From Alistipes sp. (GTDB taxonomy: Bacteria > Bacteroidota > Bacteroidia > Bacteroidales > Rikenellaceae), in the NCBI GenBank assembly GCA_020026335.1, contig JAHHQO010000010.1, forward strand, positions 1 through 64,000: DNA of 64,000 nucleotides, in the 5' to 3' direction. A model generated the notes under the pieces. That model did not search any database. It had not been told where the DNA came from and was given only the letters and a program-made list of their open reading frames with translations. The position numbers were made by a program, and so were the translations under genes. Each line of letters starts with the position of its first letter. Within the stretch, counting starts at the first letter, position 1. Below, one piece after another: positions 24,822 to 34,109 of the stretch.

Positions 24822-25692
24822 GGCACTGGGTGGATTTGAGGTTGGCAATACATTTTTTCAGCGAGTCCGTCCAATAGGGAATGCGTATGCCGAAGGTGCG
24901 TTTGATTTTGGTTTTGTCGAGCACCGAATAGCTCGGGCGCACTACCTTCGAGGGGAACTCGTTGCTGTGGCAGGGCTGAATGTCGCAGTCGGTATGACCG
25001 GCATACTCGGCAATCATGCGTGTGAAGTCGAACCACGAGCAGACACCCTCGTTGGAGTAGTGGTAGACGCCCTCGTTGCCCTCATAGTGGCGTTGCTCGA
25101 CGATGTCGAAAATCACCTTTGCCAAATCGTAGGCATAGGTGGGGGTTCCCGTCTGGTCGAAGACCACCTTCAGTTCGGGTTTGGTGGCCGTAAGGTTCAG
25201 CATCGTTTTGACGAAATTCTTTCCATATTCGCTATACAGCCATGCCGTGCGGATGATGATATGGCGACAACCCGAAGCGGCAATGGTCTGCTCGCCGTGC
25301 AACTTGGTCACACCATAGACGCCCGTGGGAGTACCCTTCAGCTCCTCGGTGCAGGGGGTGTTATAGGGGTCGGCACCGAAGACATAGTCCGTGGAGACGT
25401 GAATCAGCGTGCCGTCATTCTCTTTGACAGCCTCTGCCATATACCCTACGGCTGTGGCATTGAGCAACTCCGCCATGTCGTAGTCGTCCTCCGCCTTATC
25501 GACATTGGTATAAGCGACACAATTCACCACCACCTTCACATCGTTGCGAAGAATCATCTCACGCACCGCCTCACGGTCGGTAACATCGAGTTCCGCAACA
25601 TCGGTGAAGATATATTCGTCACGGCTCTCGGCCGCTACCCTGCGCATCTCGTTACCCAGCTGGCCGTTGGCTCCTGTTACAAGTACTTTCAT
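24814..25692 (-). CDS. rmlD: dTDP-4-dehydrorhamnose reductase
   Basis: 292 residues. Final step to dTDP-L-rhamnose. It has the NAD(P)H motif VTGANGQLGNEMR, the STDYVFGAD segment, YGVTKLHGEQ (catalytic Tyr/Lys), and RTAWLYSEYGKNFVKTML, all as in RmlD. Its ATG overlaps the rmlC stop by one base (TAATG), so translation is coupled. Confidence 0.96.
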   Translation of the reverse strand: MKVLVTGANGQLGNEMRRVAAESRDEYIFTDVAELDVTDREAVREMILRNDVKVVVNCVAYTNVDKAEDDYDMAELLNATAVGYMAEAVKENDGTLIHVSTDYVFGADPYNTPCTEELKGTPTGVYGVTKLHGEQTIAASGCRHIIIRTAWLYSEYGKNFVKTMLNLTATKPELKVVFDQTGTPTYAYDLAKVIFDIVEQRHYEGNEGVYHYSNEGVCSWFDFTRMIAEYAGHTDCDIQPCHSNEFPSKVVRPSYSVLDKTKIKRTFGIRIPYWTDSLKKCIANLKSTQCHE

Positions 25693-26264
25693 TATTCGTA
25701 GAGATTTACGGCGAAGTCAAACGGAGAATTAAAATCCTTCAACAGCGGATGTTTCACATCCTTGGGACTCAAGATGGCGTTGTCGGTGGGTACTTGCCAG
25801 TCGATGCCCAGCGAGTCGTCACAAATCTGAATACCGCCGTCCGACTCGGGAGCGTAGAAGTTATCACACTTATATTGGAAGACCGCTGTCTCGCTCAACA
25901 CGGCAAAACCGTGGGCAAAGCCCCTCGGCACGAAGAACTGACGGTGGTTCTCCTCCGTGAGTTCCACGGCAACATGCTGTCCGTAGGTAGGTGACCCCTT
26001 GCGGATATCAACTGCCACATCCAGAACCGCACCCTTGACACAACGCACCAGTTTGCTCTGTGTGTAAGGCGGACGCTGGAAGTGAAGGCCGCGCATCACT
26101 CCGTAAGAGGACTGACTCTCGTTGTCCTGCACAAAATGAATGGGCATCACCTTCTCATCGAACTCACGCTGCGAGAACGACTCGAAGAAATAGCCACGTT
26201 CGTCTCTGAAAATACGGGGCTCGATGATGACTACCCCGTCTATTGCTGTCTTTATGACTTCCAT
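25692..26264 (-). CDS. rmlC: dTDP-4-dehydrorhamnose 3,5-epimerase
   Basis: 190 residues of the cupin-type RmlC family. PRIFRDERGYFFESF, QDNESQSSYGVMRGLHFQ (catalytic His region), VDIRKGSPTYG and FVPRGFAHGFAVLSE are characteristic. It acts on dTDP-4-keto-6-deoxyglucose. Three bases separate it from the rmlA stop. Confidence 0.96.
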   Translation of the reverse strand: MEVIKTAIDGVVIIEPRIFRDERGYFFESFSQREFDEKVMPIHFVQDNESQSSYGVMRGLHFQRPPYTQSKLVRCVKGAVLDVAVDIRKGSPTYGQHVAVELTEENHRQFFVPRGFAHGFAVLSETAVFQYKCDNFYAPESDGGIQICDDSLGIDWQVPTDNAILSPKDVKHPLLKDFNSPFDFAVNLYE

Positions 26265-26267
26265 TTA

Positions 26268-27176
26268 TTACTCCTCCAAATTTCTGTTTCCGAATTTCTT
26301 GGCCTCATCGACCATCTTCATCAGATAGCGACCATACTGATTTTTAATCATCGGCTGTGCCAGCTCACGCATCTTCTCATCGGAAATCCAACCCTTGCCG
26401 TAGGCGATGGCCTCAAGGCAGGCGATTTTGAGACCCTGGCGTTTCTCGATGACCTCCACAAAGATAGAGGCCTCGGCTAAAGAGTCGTGCGTGCCTGTAT
26501 CGAGCCATGCAAAGCCGCGACCAAGGGTCTGCACCTTGAGCTGTTGGGTATTCAAAAATTCCTGATTGACGGTCGTAATCTCCAACTCGCCACGTGCCGA
26601 CGGACGGATATTTCTTGCCACATCGACCACACGGTTGGGATAGAAATACAAGCCCACCACCGCATAGTTCGATTTGGGATTTTTGGGTTTCTCCTCGATG
26701 GAAAGGCAGTTGCCCTTCTCGTCAAACTCCGCCACACCGTAGCGTTCGGGGTCATCGACCCAATAGCCGAAGACCGTAGCCTTGTCGTGATGCTCGGCAT
26801 CCTCGACCGCCTGTTTGAGCAGCGCAGTGAAGCCGGCACCGTAGAATATATTATCGCCCAAAACCAGACAGGCACAATCGTCACCGATGAACTTCTCGCC
26901 GATGATAAACGCCTGCGCCAATCCGTCGGGCGAGGGCTGCTCGGCATATTCGAAGCGAACACCGTAGTCGGAACCGTCACCCAGCAGGCGGCGGAAACCC
27001 GGAAGGTCCTGAGGTGTGGAGATGATGAGTATCTCACGGATACCGGCCAGCATCAACACCGAAATGGGATAATAGACCATCGGTTTATCGTAGATGGGTA
27101 ACAACTGCTTGCTCACTCCTTTGGTGATGGGATAGAGTCTCGTTCCCGAACCACCGGCCAATACTATACCTTTCAT
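26268..27176 (-). CDS. rmlA: glucose-1-phosphate thymidylyltransferase
   Basis: 302 residues. It makes dTDP-glucose from dTTP and glucose-1-phosphate. The nucleotide-binding GGSGTRLYPITKGVSKQLLP, YDKPMVYYP, LGDNIFYGAG and EEKPKNPKS motifs are all present. Its ATG overlaps the stop of cpsB by four bases. Confidence 0.97.
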   Translation of the reverse strand: MKGIVLAGGSGTRLYPITKGVSKQLLPIYDKPMVYYPISVLMLAGIREILIISTPQDLPGFRRLLGDGSDYGVRFEYAEQPSPDGLAQAFIIGEKFIGDDCACLVLGDNIFYGAGFTALLKQAVEDAEHHDKATVFGYWVDDPERYGVAEFDEKGNCLSIEEKPKNPKSNYAVVGLYFYPNRVVDVARNIRPSARGELEITTVNQEFLNTQQLKVQTLGRGFAWLDTGTHDSLAEASIFVEVIEKRQGLKIACLEAIAYGKGWISDEKMRELAQPMIKNQYGRYLMKMVDEAKKFGNRNLEE

Positions 27177-27880
27177 ACCTTCTTGATTAGATTGATTACT
27201 TTCTTTTTGATGGGGGTTGTCACCACATGATGCAACATGCTGAATCGGTGGGTATCGCTACCGCGGAAGTTGTAATAGCCCTCCGACAAGAGCGTCTCGG
27301 CACGCTTCATCACCTCCTGGCCGTACATACCCACAAAAGAAGGCAGGTTGAGTTGGAAGCGGACATCCATCTGCTTCAACTTCTCGTAATCCTTCATATC
27401 CATATAGCAGTAACGCTCGGGGTGTGCCAGCACGGGATAATAGCCTGCCGACTTGATGTCCTCCAAAATGGAATAGAGCCCCGAAGGCGGATTGTAGTAG
27501 GAGGTCTCCACCAAAACCAGGTCACCCTCCTCGCCCAGCGTCAGAAAGTCGTTGGCTTTCAGTCGCTCGAGGAAGAGGTTATCCATCATATATTCAGCAG
27601 CAAGGTGCAATGTTATTGCACCTTGATACATAGATTGAAATTCGGAAAACCGTTTACGCAACCCCTCCGTGGTGTTGGGGACATCCTCCATGATGTGGGG
27701 CGTGAACCACACCTCACGAAGTCCCAACTTCTCGTTGAGTTGCAATATTCTCAGTGTCTCATCGGCCTGACGCACACCGTCATCGACACCCGGCAAAAGA
27801 TGACAATGCCAGTCGGTACCGCCACGAAGTGCGCCACTCTCCTCCAACGAGGATTTTCCATCGAATAATCCGAAAAACAT
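27173..27880 (-). CDS. CpsB/YwqE-type PHP-fold tyrosine phosphatase
   Basis: 235 residues of the PHP metal-dependent phosphatase family that dephosphorylates the BY-kinase of capsule/EPS export. Metal-binding motifs DWHCHLLPGVDDG near the start, ETSYYNPPSG in the middle, HPERY, and SDTHRF near the end are visible. It directly follows the tyrosine kinase gene, 26 bases downstream, which fits a kinase-phosphatase pair. Confidence 0.93.
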   Translation of the reverse strand: MFFGLFDGKSSLEESGALRGGTDWHCHLLPGVDDGVRQADETLRILQLNEKLGLREVWFTPHIMEDVPNTTEGLRKRFSEFQSMYQGAITLHLAAEYMMDNLFLERLKANDFLTLGEEGDLVLVETSYYNPPSGLYSILEDIKSAGYYPVLAHPERYCYMDMKDYEKLKQMDVRFQLNLPSFVGMYGQEVMKRAETLLSEGYYNFRGSDTHRFSMLHHVVTTPIKKKVINLIKKV

Positions 27881-27906
27881 ACTTATATTAATTTACAGTG
27901 TCTCCA

Positions 27907-30330
27907 CTACTTCTCCTCGGAGCCATAGTGGTAGTCAGAACCGTAGCCATAGTGATAACCGTAACGGTAACCGTAGCGGTAACCACGATGACTGCCACCA
28001 CCCTCTGTCCCGTTCAGCACCATGGACATATTCTTGTACTTCTTCATGTCGTAGATGCTCTGCAACTCGGGCAACATATTTTTTTCGAAGAGACCTGCAC
28101 GAACCACGAAGATGGTTCTGTCGGCCAACTTCTCAAGAATCTGAGTATCGGCCACCAACTCGATGGGAGGACAGTCGATGAGCACGTAGTCATACGCCTC
28201 GCGTGCCTTCTCAATCAACTCCGCCATACGATTCTCGAAAAGCAACTCTGTGGGGTTGGGAGGAATTGTACCAACGGGAATGACATGGAGGCAGGCATTG
28301 AATTTATCGCTCACCACGATATCCTCCACCTTGCTGACACGACCACTCAGATAGTCGCTCAAGCCCACCTTCGGTGAGCCGACATAGGTCGAAGATGAAG
28401 CGTGACGCATATCACCGTCGATGACCAACACGCGCTTGTTCTTGATGGCCAAACTCATTGCCACGTTCATACTCAGGAACGACTTACCGCTACCGGGGTT
28501 GGACGAGGTGACGATGATGACATTCGAATCCTTGCTGGAGGTGGTCATGAACTCCAAATTGGTACGCAGGACACGGAAAGCCTCGTTGATGATGTCACGG
28601 CAACCTGCCTTAACGACCATGCCACGCGACTCGGACATCTTCTTCTTACCGAAAATCGAGCGTTTCACCTCACCCTCCATGGGAATCTCTCCCAGGAAAG
28701 GAATGGTCAGGCGCTCCAAATCCTTGCGGCCGCGGATACGGGTATTCAGGGTTTCGAGCAGGAAGATAATTCCGAAGGGAACTGCCAGACCCATCACGAT
28801 AGCCACCATGAGAATCATCTTGGGCTTGGGCGATGTGGGGAACGAAGGGCCTCTCGGAGGAGTGATGATACGGGTGTTGTAGGCAGTGAAGGCCTGCGAC
28901 AACTCGTTCTCCTCACGCTTCTGCAACAGGTAGAGGTACAAAGACTCCTTGACCTTCTGCTGACGCTCGACCGACAACAGGTATTTGGCCTGCGTGGGGT
29001 TCGCCGCAATACGCGAAGTGGTCATCTCCTCGGACTGCTGCAAGCTCTTGATTTGGGTATTGAGGGTCTCAATCTGGTTGTCGATAGAGGTAATCACCGC
29101 GTGACGCATGGCACCCAGCGCGATGTCCAAATCCATTACCAGAGGGTTCTGCTCACTACTGTTGGCCACGAGTCCGTTACGCTGCAACATCTTGGTGTTG
29201 TAGTCGGCAATCTGCGACTCGATATTGCCGTTGTTGATACCCGAATTGACGGGCAACAGCTGATATCTGTTCTTACCATCGATAAGGTAGCTGCGGATGT
29301 AGCGGGTCATGTACAACTGGTTGTTCAAGGCCATGATTTGCTCGTTGGTCTTGGTACTCTGTGTCATGTAGATACTCGAAGCAGCCTGCACGTCAGGCAA
29401 GAGGTTCTTACTCTTAAAGGTAGAGATGTTCTTATCCACATTACCCAGCTCGCGCTCGATGACGCCCAAACGCTCATTGATGAAGGCCGAAGTACTGACC
29501 GCAATCTGGTTCTTGTCCTTAATCCAATTCTCGTTGTAGATGGCAATCAGCGTACTGATGATGTCATCGGCACGCTGTGTATTGACATCGTTCAAGCTCA
29601 AATCAATGATGGTCGCCTTCTCGTCCTTCAACGACACGGCAAGCTGCCTGGTGTAGCTGTCCACCACGGAGAGCACGGGAGACTTGGTCACGTAGATGGT
29701 CCCCGAGAGGTCATCGGCGTAAGCCATGGCAGGAGCCACAATCATCTTACCGATGGGAGTGGCGATGGTATCGAGCAACCTGCCCTCCACCTCATAATCA
29801 TTCTCGAAGATGTTGGTACCGGCTACGTGTTTGAACTTCGACAACTCGACTCTCGAGCTGTCAATCTTCAAAACAAACGATGCGGCATCATTCTCCGGGA
29901 AGTCGAGTATGGAAACCGACACGGGGAGTGTTGTTCCATAAATCGTATTCTTGCGGAAGGTGTTATCCACCATATAATTCATGTCGAGGTGGATACGCTT
30001 TACCACTTCATACATCAACGAGGGCGACTGCATACAGATGACCTCGTTATTGACGTTGGTGTTCGACTTGAACATACCCATATCGGCAAACGACTGCTCC
30101 AGGCTCGCAGAGAGCGAACTTCCGTTCTTGGCATCGTCCTTAATCAACACCGAAGCCGAACGGGTATAGACTTTGGGAGTGGTCACGATATAGGCAAAGG
30201 CAATGCCGATAGCCACAGCCACCGACAGGACGAACCATTTCCACTTCGAAAGACAGAGATACAGCAAATCCTGAATCTGAATCACATCATCGGATTCCGT
30301 ATCGTTCTGAGTTTTTTGATACTCTTCCAT
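27907..30330 (-). CDS. Wzc-like polysaccharide co-polymerase / BY tyrosine autokinase
   Basis: 807 residues: a Wzz domain between two membrane helices (WKWFVLSVAVAIGIAFAYIV near residue 33 and PKPKMILMVAIVMGLAVPFG near residue 510), a long coiled-coil periplasmic part, then a cytoplasmic kinase with Walker A SSNPGSGKSFLS (about 611), Walker A' VLVIDGDMR and Walker B VLIDCPPI. The C-terminus is a Tyr/Gly cluster with nine Tyr in about 25 residues, the autophosphorylation tail typical of BY-kinases. It controls chain length and export of the polysaccharide. Confidence 0.95.
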   Translation of the reverse strand: MEEYQKTQNDTESDDVIQIQDLLYLCLSKWKWFVLSVAVAIGIAFAYIVTTPKVYTRSASVLIKDDAKNGSSLSASLEQSFADMGMFKSNTNVNNEVICMQSPSLMYEVVKRIHLDMNYMVDNTFRKNTIYGTTLPVSVSILDFPENDAASFVLKIDSSRVELSKFKHVAGTNIFENDYEVEGRLLDTIATPIGKMIVAPAMAYADDLSGTIYVTKSPVLSVVDSYTRQLAVSLKDEKATIIDLSLNDVNTQRADDIISTLIAIYNENWIKDKNQIAVSTSAFINERLGVIERELGNVDKNISTFKSKNLLPDVQAASSIYMTQSTKTNEQIMALNNQLYMTRYIRSYLIDGKNRYQLLPVNSGINNGNIESQIADYNTKMLQRNGLVANSSEQNPLVMDLDIALGAMRHAVITSIDNQIETLNTQIKSLQQSEEMTTSRIAANPTQAKYLLSVERQQKVKESLYLYLLQKREENELSQAFTAYNTRIITPPRGPSFPTSPKPKMILMVAIVMGLAVPFGIIFLLETLNTRIRGRKDLERLTIPFLGEIPMEGEVKRSIFGKKKMSESRGMVVKAGCRDIINEAFRVLRTNLEFMTTSSKDSNVIIVTSSNPGSGKSFLSMNVAMSLAIKNKRVLVIDGDMRHASSSTYVGSPKVGLSDYLSGRVSKVEDIVVSDKFNACLHVIPVGTIPPNPTELLFENRMAELIEKAREAYDYVLIDCPPIELVADTQILEKLADRTIFVVRAGLFEKNMLPELQSIYDMKKYKNMSMVLNGTEGGGSHRGYRYGYRYGYHYGYGSDYHYGSEEK

Positions 30331-30353
30331 TATAAAGTATTAGTGTTACGTTA

Positions 30354-31157
30354 TTATTTCACAATCACTACAATAATCGTTGTCAGCAGCGAGGCCAGCG
30401 ACATCCAGAATGACGACGAACGAAGCGCGTTACCATTGACGGTAGACTGACGCGCCTTCATCTTATTGGGCTCGACATAGACAATATCGTTCTGCTGGAG
30501 GTAATACACGGGAGATGTCATCACGCTCTCCGACGAGCAGAGGTCCACACGATAGATTTTCTGCACACCGTCCATATCGCGGAGCACCATCACATTCTCA
30601 CGCATACCCTGAATGGTCAAATCGCCCGCCATACTGATGGCATCGAGAATGGTAATCTTCTCTCGCTCGATATTGTACTTACCGGGACGATTAACCTCAC
30701 CGAGCACCGACACCGAGAGATTGAGGTACTCGACCGTCACAACGGGGTCATTGACCAGGTTGCGTGTAACCAACTCGTTCTTGATGTGCTGTGCAATCTC
30801 ATCGCGGCTCATACCGCCGACATGCACCTGTCCCAATACGGGGAAGTCGATATTACCGTTGATATCGACAGTATATCCGGCCAATCCGTATGAATTGCCA
30901 TAGGTCATATTCGCCATCTGTCCCAACTGCTTGTTGACAATGGGCAGGTTGAACAGATTGGTCAGCATCGGGTCTTTACTGTTCACCAGAATCGAAATCT
31001 TATCGTAGGGCTTGATGACGATTTTATACTCCGAGACAATCTGCGGAAGACTGGTATCGGATTTCGCATCCTGGAAATAACTGATTTTCTTGGGGGCTGC
31101 ACATGAACCGGCTAACAGCAGAGCGGCAAGCGCAAAAAAGACATTCCGAAGTTTCAT
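30354..31157 (-). CDS. Wza-like polysaccharide export lipoprotein
   Basis: 267 residues. A lipoprotein signal ends at Cys19 (LLLAGSC). A Poly_export domain (YKIVIKPYDKISILVNSKDP) and an SLBB-type domain (VSVLGEVNRPGKYNIEREKITILDAI) follow, with a C-terminal hydrophobic segment (FWMSLASLLTTIIVVIV) that would form the outer membrane helix. The start at 31157 was chosen for the lipoprotein signal; the frame is open upstream to 31298 but that part is not protein-like. First gene of the export/rhamnose operon, with a 118-base leader. Confidence 0.94.
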   Translation of the reverse strand: MKLRNVFFALAALLLAGSCAAPKKISYFQDAKSDTSLPQIVSEYKIVIKPYDKISILVNSKDPMLTNLFNLPIVNKQLGQMANMTYGNSYGLAGYTVDINGNIDFPVLGQVHVGGMSRDEIAQHIKNELVTRNLVNDPVVTVEYLNLSVSVLGEVNRPGKYNIEREKITILDAISMAGDLTIQGMRENVMVLRDMDGVQKIYRVDLCSSESVMTSPVYYLQQNDIVYVEPNKMKARQSTVNGNALRSSSFWMSLASLLTTIIVVIVK

Positions 31158-31275
31158 ATAATTTCTAATAATTTTCTTTAAAAACGGCGATATTGAACAA
31201 AGTCGATCTCCCGCAGGACAAACGCTTCGTTCAGACATGAAATAAGGGCATATTTTCCCCTTGTCATTCAAATGG

Positions 31276-31283
31276 CAAATATA
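31276..31283 (-). promoter_or_regulatory. -7 box for the polysaccharide export operon
   Basis: The minus strand reads TATATTTG, matching TAnnTTTG, 118 bases upstream of the wza-like ATG. The leader carries no recognisable antitermination gene or riboswitch. Confidence 0.6.
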
Positions 31284-31631
31284 CGAAAATATCCACATTC
31301 CGAAAAAAATTAGGGACCCGATTACACTCTCTAACCGCGAAATAATGCGCTTTCAGACTAAAATTCGCACTCATCCGTCCAATATGAACATCGGGGACGG
31401 CAGTCGGTCTTCCACGACACGACCACCCCACCCGGATAATCTTCCCGTAAGAGACAAAATCAGGCATCACGAAAACTGTTGGAATTATTAAAAGCCATTA
31501 ATAAATTATTAAAATAACCGGGGCGATTTTACTTTCTCCGACCGGGAGTTTAAAATTTGACGTAACACACGGATTATTCTTGTAAAAACAGGAATTAATA
31601 TGTTAATTTATCGTTAACAAAAGGTCATTAA
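31284..31631. other. intergenic region with phased direct repeats and an inverted repeat
   Basis: About 350 bases with no credible gene between the export operon and the PiT transporter. AATTATTAAAA occurs at 31483..31493 and 31504..31514, exactly 21 bases apart. TGTTAA-N7-TTAACA lies at 31601..31619, just upstream of the PiT promoter. Both could bind regulators of the transporter. Confidence 0.5.
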
Positions 31632-31663
31632 ATTGCTACAAATGTTACAAAAATGTATCTTTG
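31632..31663 (+). promoter_or_regulatory. promoter of the PiT transporter gene
   Basis: ATTG at 31632..31635, 20-base spacer, TATCTTTG at 31656..31663. Both elements and the spacing fit the Bacteroidota promoter, and 33 bases follow to the ATG. Confidence 0.75.
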
Positions 31664-31696
31664 TTCAGTAGTTATCGGGTTACACCCAAGTTTTAA

Positions 31697-33925
31697 ATGG
31701 AACCAATTTACACTTTTATGCTCATCGTAATGGCTATTCTTGCCATTACAGGACTGTTTATCGGTGTCATGAACGATGCCGCGAATTTTCTGAATTCGGC
31801 CATCGGTTCAAAGGCCGCTCCCGTTAAAATCATCATGGCAGTAGCATCGGTCGGTATCATTGTGGGTGCCGTCACCTCCAGCGGTATGATGGAAGTCGCC
31901 CGCAGCGGTATGTTCAACCCCGCGCTCTTCTCGTTCCGCGATGTGATGATACTCTACGCCTCGGTCATGCTGGCCAACATCATTCTGCTCGACATCTACA
32001 ACACCATGGGATTACCCACCTCCACCACCGTGGCACTGGTGTTCTGTCTTTTGGGTGCCGCGCTGGCCGTGTCGATCGTCATCATCACCCAAAACGATGA
32101 AATCTCGATACAAGCCATCGGCGAATACATCAACTCCACACGCGCCATGGCCATTTTGGCTGGTATTCTCCTCTCGGTGATTCTCTCGTTCGCCTGCGGA
32201 ACATTTGTAATGTATGTCTCGCGCGTGATTTTCTCGTTCCGCTACCACAACATCTTTAACCGCTTCGGTGCTTTCTGGTCGGGTATTTCGTTCACTGCCA
32301 TCGTCTATTTCGCACTGTTCAAGGGCTTGAGAGGTTTTCTGAAGGATTCCGATTTCTTCAACTATGTGGACGAGCATCTAGTAATGTCACTCTTTGTGCT
32401 GTGGTTGTTGTGCAGCACCTTCCTCTTCTTCCTGCAAAGATTCAAAGTCAATATTCTGAAGCTCAATATTCTGGCCGGCACTTTCTCCCTCTCGCTGGCT
32501 TTCGCGGGTAACGACCTTGTCAATTTCATCGGTGTACCCGTTGCGGGCTACGACTCCTACATGGCCGCCCTCGACTCGCAGGATATGAATATGAGTATGG
32601 GCATACTCAACAACGACTCATCGGCCAACATTCTCTATCTGCTGGTGGCAGCCGGTACAATTATGATTATCACCCTCTGGACTTCGAAACGTGCGCTGTC
32701 GGTGTCGAAAACCGAATTGTCGCTGTCGAGTCAGAACGAGGGTGAGGAGAAATACGGTTCTTCGATGGTGTCGCGCGGTCTGGTGCGTGCGGCAATGAAC
32801 ATCAACTCCTTCTACGAAAGAGTCATGCCGCAAAAGGTGCAGAACTTCATGGCTTCGCGTTTCGAGACCCTCCCCGAGGAGGAGCGTGAGGGCGGTTCCT
32901 ATGACTTGATTCGTGCCACAGTGAACCTCACCACCGCTTCCATTCTGATTTCAATAGCAACCAATCTCAAACTTCCCCTCTCGACCACCTATGTATGTTT
33001 CATGGTGTCGATGGGTTCATCGCTGGCCGACCGTGCCTGGGGACGCGAGAGTGCCGTTTACCGCATCACGGGTGTGATGACCGTGGTATCGGGCTGGTTT
33101 GTGACGGGCTTCGGTGCTTTCACAATCGCCTTTGTCGTTGGCTTGGCACTGATGTACGGCGGCAACTACGCCATCATCGGCGTGTCGATACTCTGCGGTT
33201 GGATGCTTATCCGCAGCAACATCAAGAAGAACAAGGAGGCTGCCCAACAGCAGAAGCAGGTGGTCACCCATGCCAAGGACACCAAAGGCATTGTCGAGGA
33301 GTGTCTGGCAGAGGTGTGTGACACGATGAATCAGGTGACACGCATCTACGACCGCACGATGATTGCCGTATTCAAGGAGAACCGCAAGGTGTTGCGCGAC
33401 ATGGTGCAGCAGTCCAACGACCTGTTCTACCACTCGCGCGAGCGCAAATATAAGATTGTACCCCTGCTCATTCGCTTGCAGGACAACGAAATCAACACGG
33501 GACACTACTATGTGCAAGTAGTGGACTACATGAGCGAGATTGCCAAGTCACTCCTCCACATCACCCGTCCCTGCTTCGACCACATCGACAACAACCACGA
33601 GGGTATGACCAAGGAGCAGATTGAGGACTTGATGAAGATTAACGACGACGTGGAGACCATTTTCTCGCGCATCAACATCATGCTCAAGAACAGCGACTTC
33701 GCGGATTTGGAGCTGATTCTCGAACTCAGAGACGAGCTCTTCGAGTCGATTGCCGAAGCCTTCAAGCGTCAGTTGAAACGTATCAAGAACAAGGAGTCTT
33801 CTACCAAGACGAGTCTTCTCTATCTGACCATTCTCAACGAGACCAAGACCATGATGTTGCAGACGCGAAATCTGGTTAAGTCACAAAGCTACTTCCTCGA
33901 GCACAAGAACAAGCCCGAGCAGTAG
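31697..33925 (+). CDS. PiT-family inorganic phosphate transporter with C-terminal PhoU-like domain
   Basis: 742 residues. The N-terminal PHO4 permease has the paired signature GVMNDAANFLNSAIGSKA near residue 24 and FAGNDLVNFIGVPVAG near residue 274, with about ten membrane helices to residue 520. Residues 540-740 are soluble, helical and Lys/Glu-rich, resembling a PhoU/DUF47 regulator fused to the permease. It probably takes up phosphate (or metal-phosphate) by cation symport. Such fusions are common in Bacteroidota. It is monocistronic with a good promoter and terminator. Confidence 0.93.
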   Translation: MEPIYTFMLIVMAILAITGLFIGVMNDAANFLNSAIGSKAAPVKIIMAVASVGIIVGAVTSSGMMEVARSGMFNPALFSFRDVMILYASVMLANIILLDIYNTMGLPTSTTVALVFCLLGAALAVSIVIITQNDEISIQAIGEYINSTRAMAILAGILLSVILSFACGTFVMYVSRVIFSFRYHNIFNRFGAFWSGISFTAIVYFALFKGLRGFLKDSDFFNYVDEHLVMSLFVLWLLCSTFLFFLQRFKVNILKLNILAGTFSLSLAFAGNDLVNFIGVPVAGYDSYMAALDSQDMNMSMGILNNDSSANILYLLVAAGTIMIITLWTSKRALSVSKTELSLSSQNEGEEKYGSSMVSRGLVRAAMNINSFYERVMPQKVQNFMASRFETLPEEEREGGSYDLIRATVNLTTASILISIATNLKLPLSTTYVCFMVSMGSSLADRAWGRESAVYRITGVMTVVSGWFVTGFGAFTIAFVVGLALMYGGNYAIIGVSILCGWMLIRSNIKKNKEAAQQQKQVVTHAKDTKGIVEECLAEVCDTMNQVTRIYDRTMIAVFKENRKVLRDMVQQSNDLFYHSRERKYKIVPLLIRLQDNEINTGHYYVQVVDYMSEIAKSLLHITRPCFDHIDNNHEGMTKEQIEDLMKINDDVETIFSRINIMLKNSDFADLELILELRDELFESIAEAFKRQLKRIKNKESSTKTSLLYLTILNETKTMMLQTRNLVKSQSYFLEHKNKPEQ

Positions 33926-33950
33926 CATTTCGATAGGATTAAAATGTGTG

Positions 33951-33984
33951 AAAGTCGAATGTCATCGTGGCATTCGACTTTTTT
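33951..33984 (+). terminator. terminator of the PiT gene
   Basis: AAGTCGAATG (33952..33961) pairs with CATTCGACTT (33971..33980) and is followed by TTTT. Confidence 0.88.
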
Positions 33985-34041
33985 CCGTTTCTACCCCATG
34001 TCATTATTGATGATTAAATGTGAATAACCTTTTTTACAAAT

Positions 34042-34073
34042 TTTGGGACAATTGCAAACTTTTGGTATCTTTG
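34042..34073 (+). promoter_or_regulatory. promoter of fhs
   Basis: TTTG at 34042..34045, 20-base spacer, TATCTTTG at 34066..34073. This is the best complete -33/-7 match in the window, 36 bases before the fhs ATG. Confidence 0.8.
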
Positions 34074-34109
34074 AATTTCAAAAAATTATAAACCAAAAAT
34101 TCAATCCCT

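Noticed and set aside
28402..30450. 682-codon open frame antisense to the wzc-like gene
   Set aside because: Shadow frame of the kinase; no domain, no promoter, and composition typical of a reversed coding strand.
31601..31619. TGTTAA-N7-TTAACA as a Rex operator
   Set aside because: Rex sites have a 4-base centre (TTGTGAA-N4-TTCACAA type). The 7-base centre does not fit, so I list it only as an unassigned inverted repeat.
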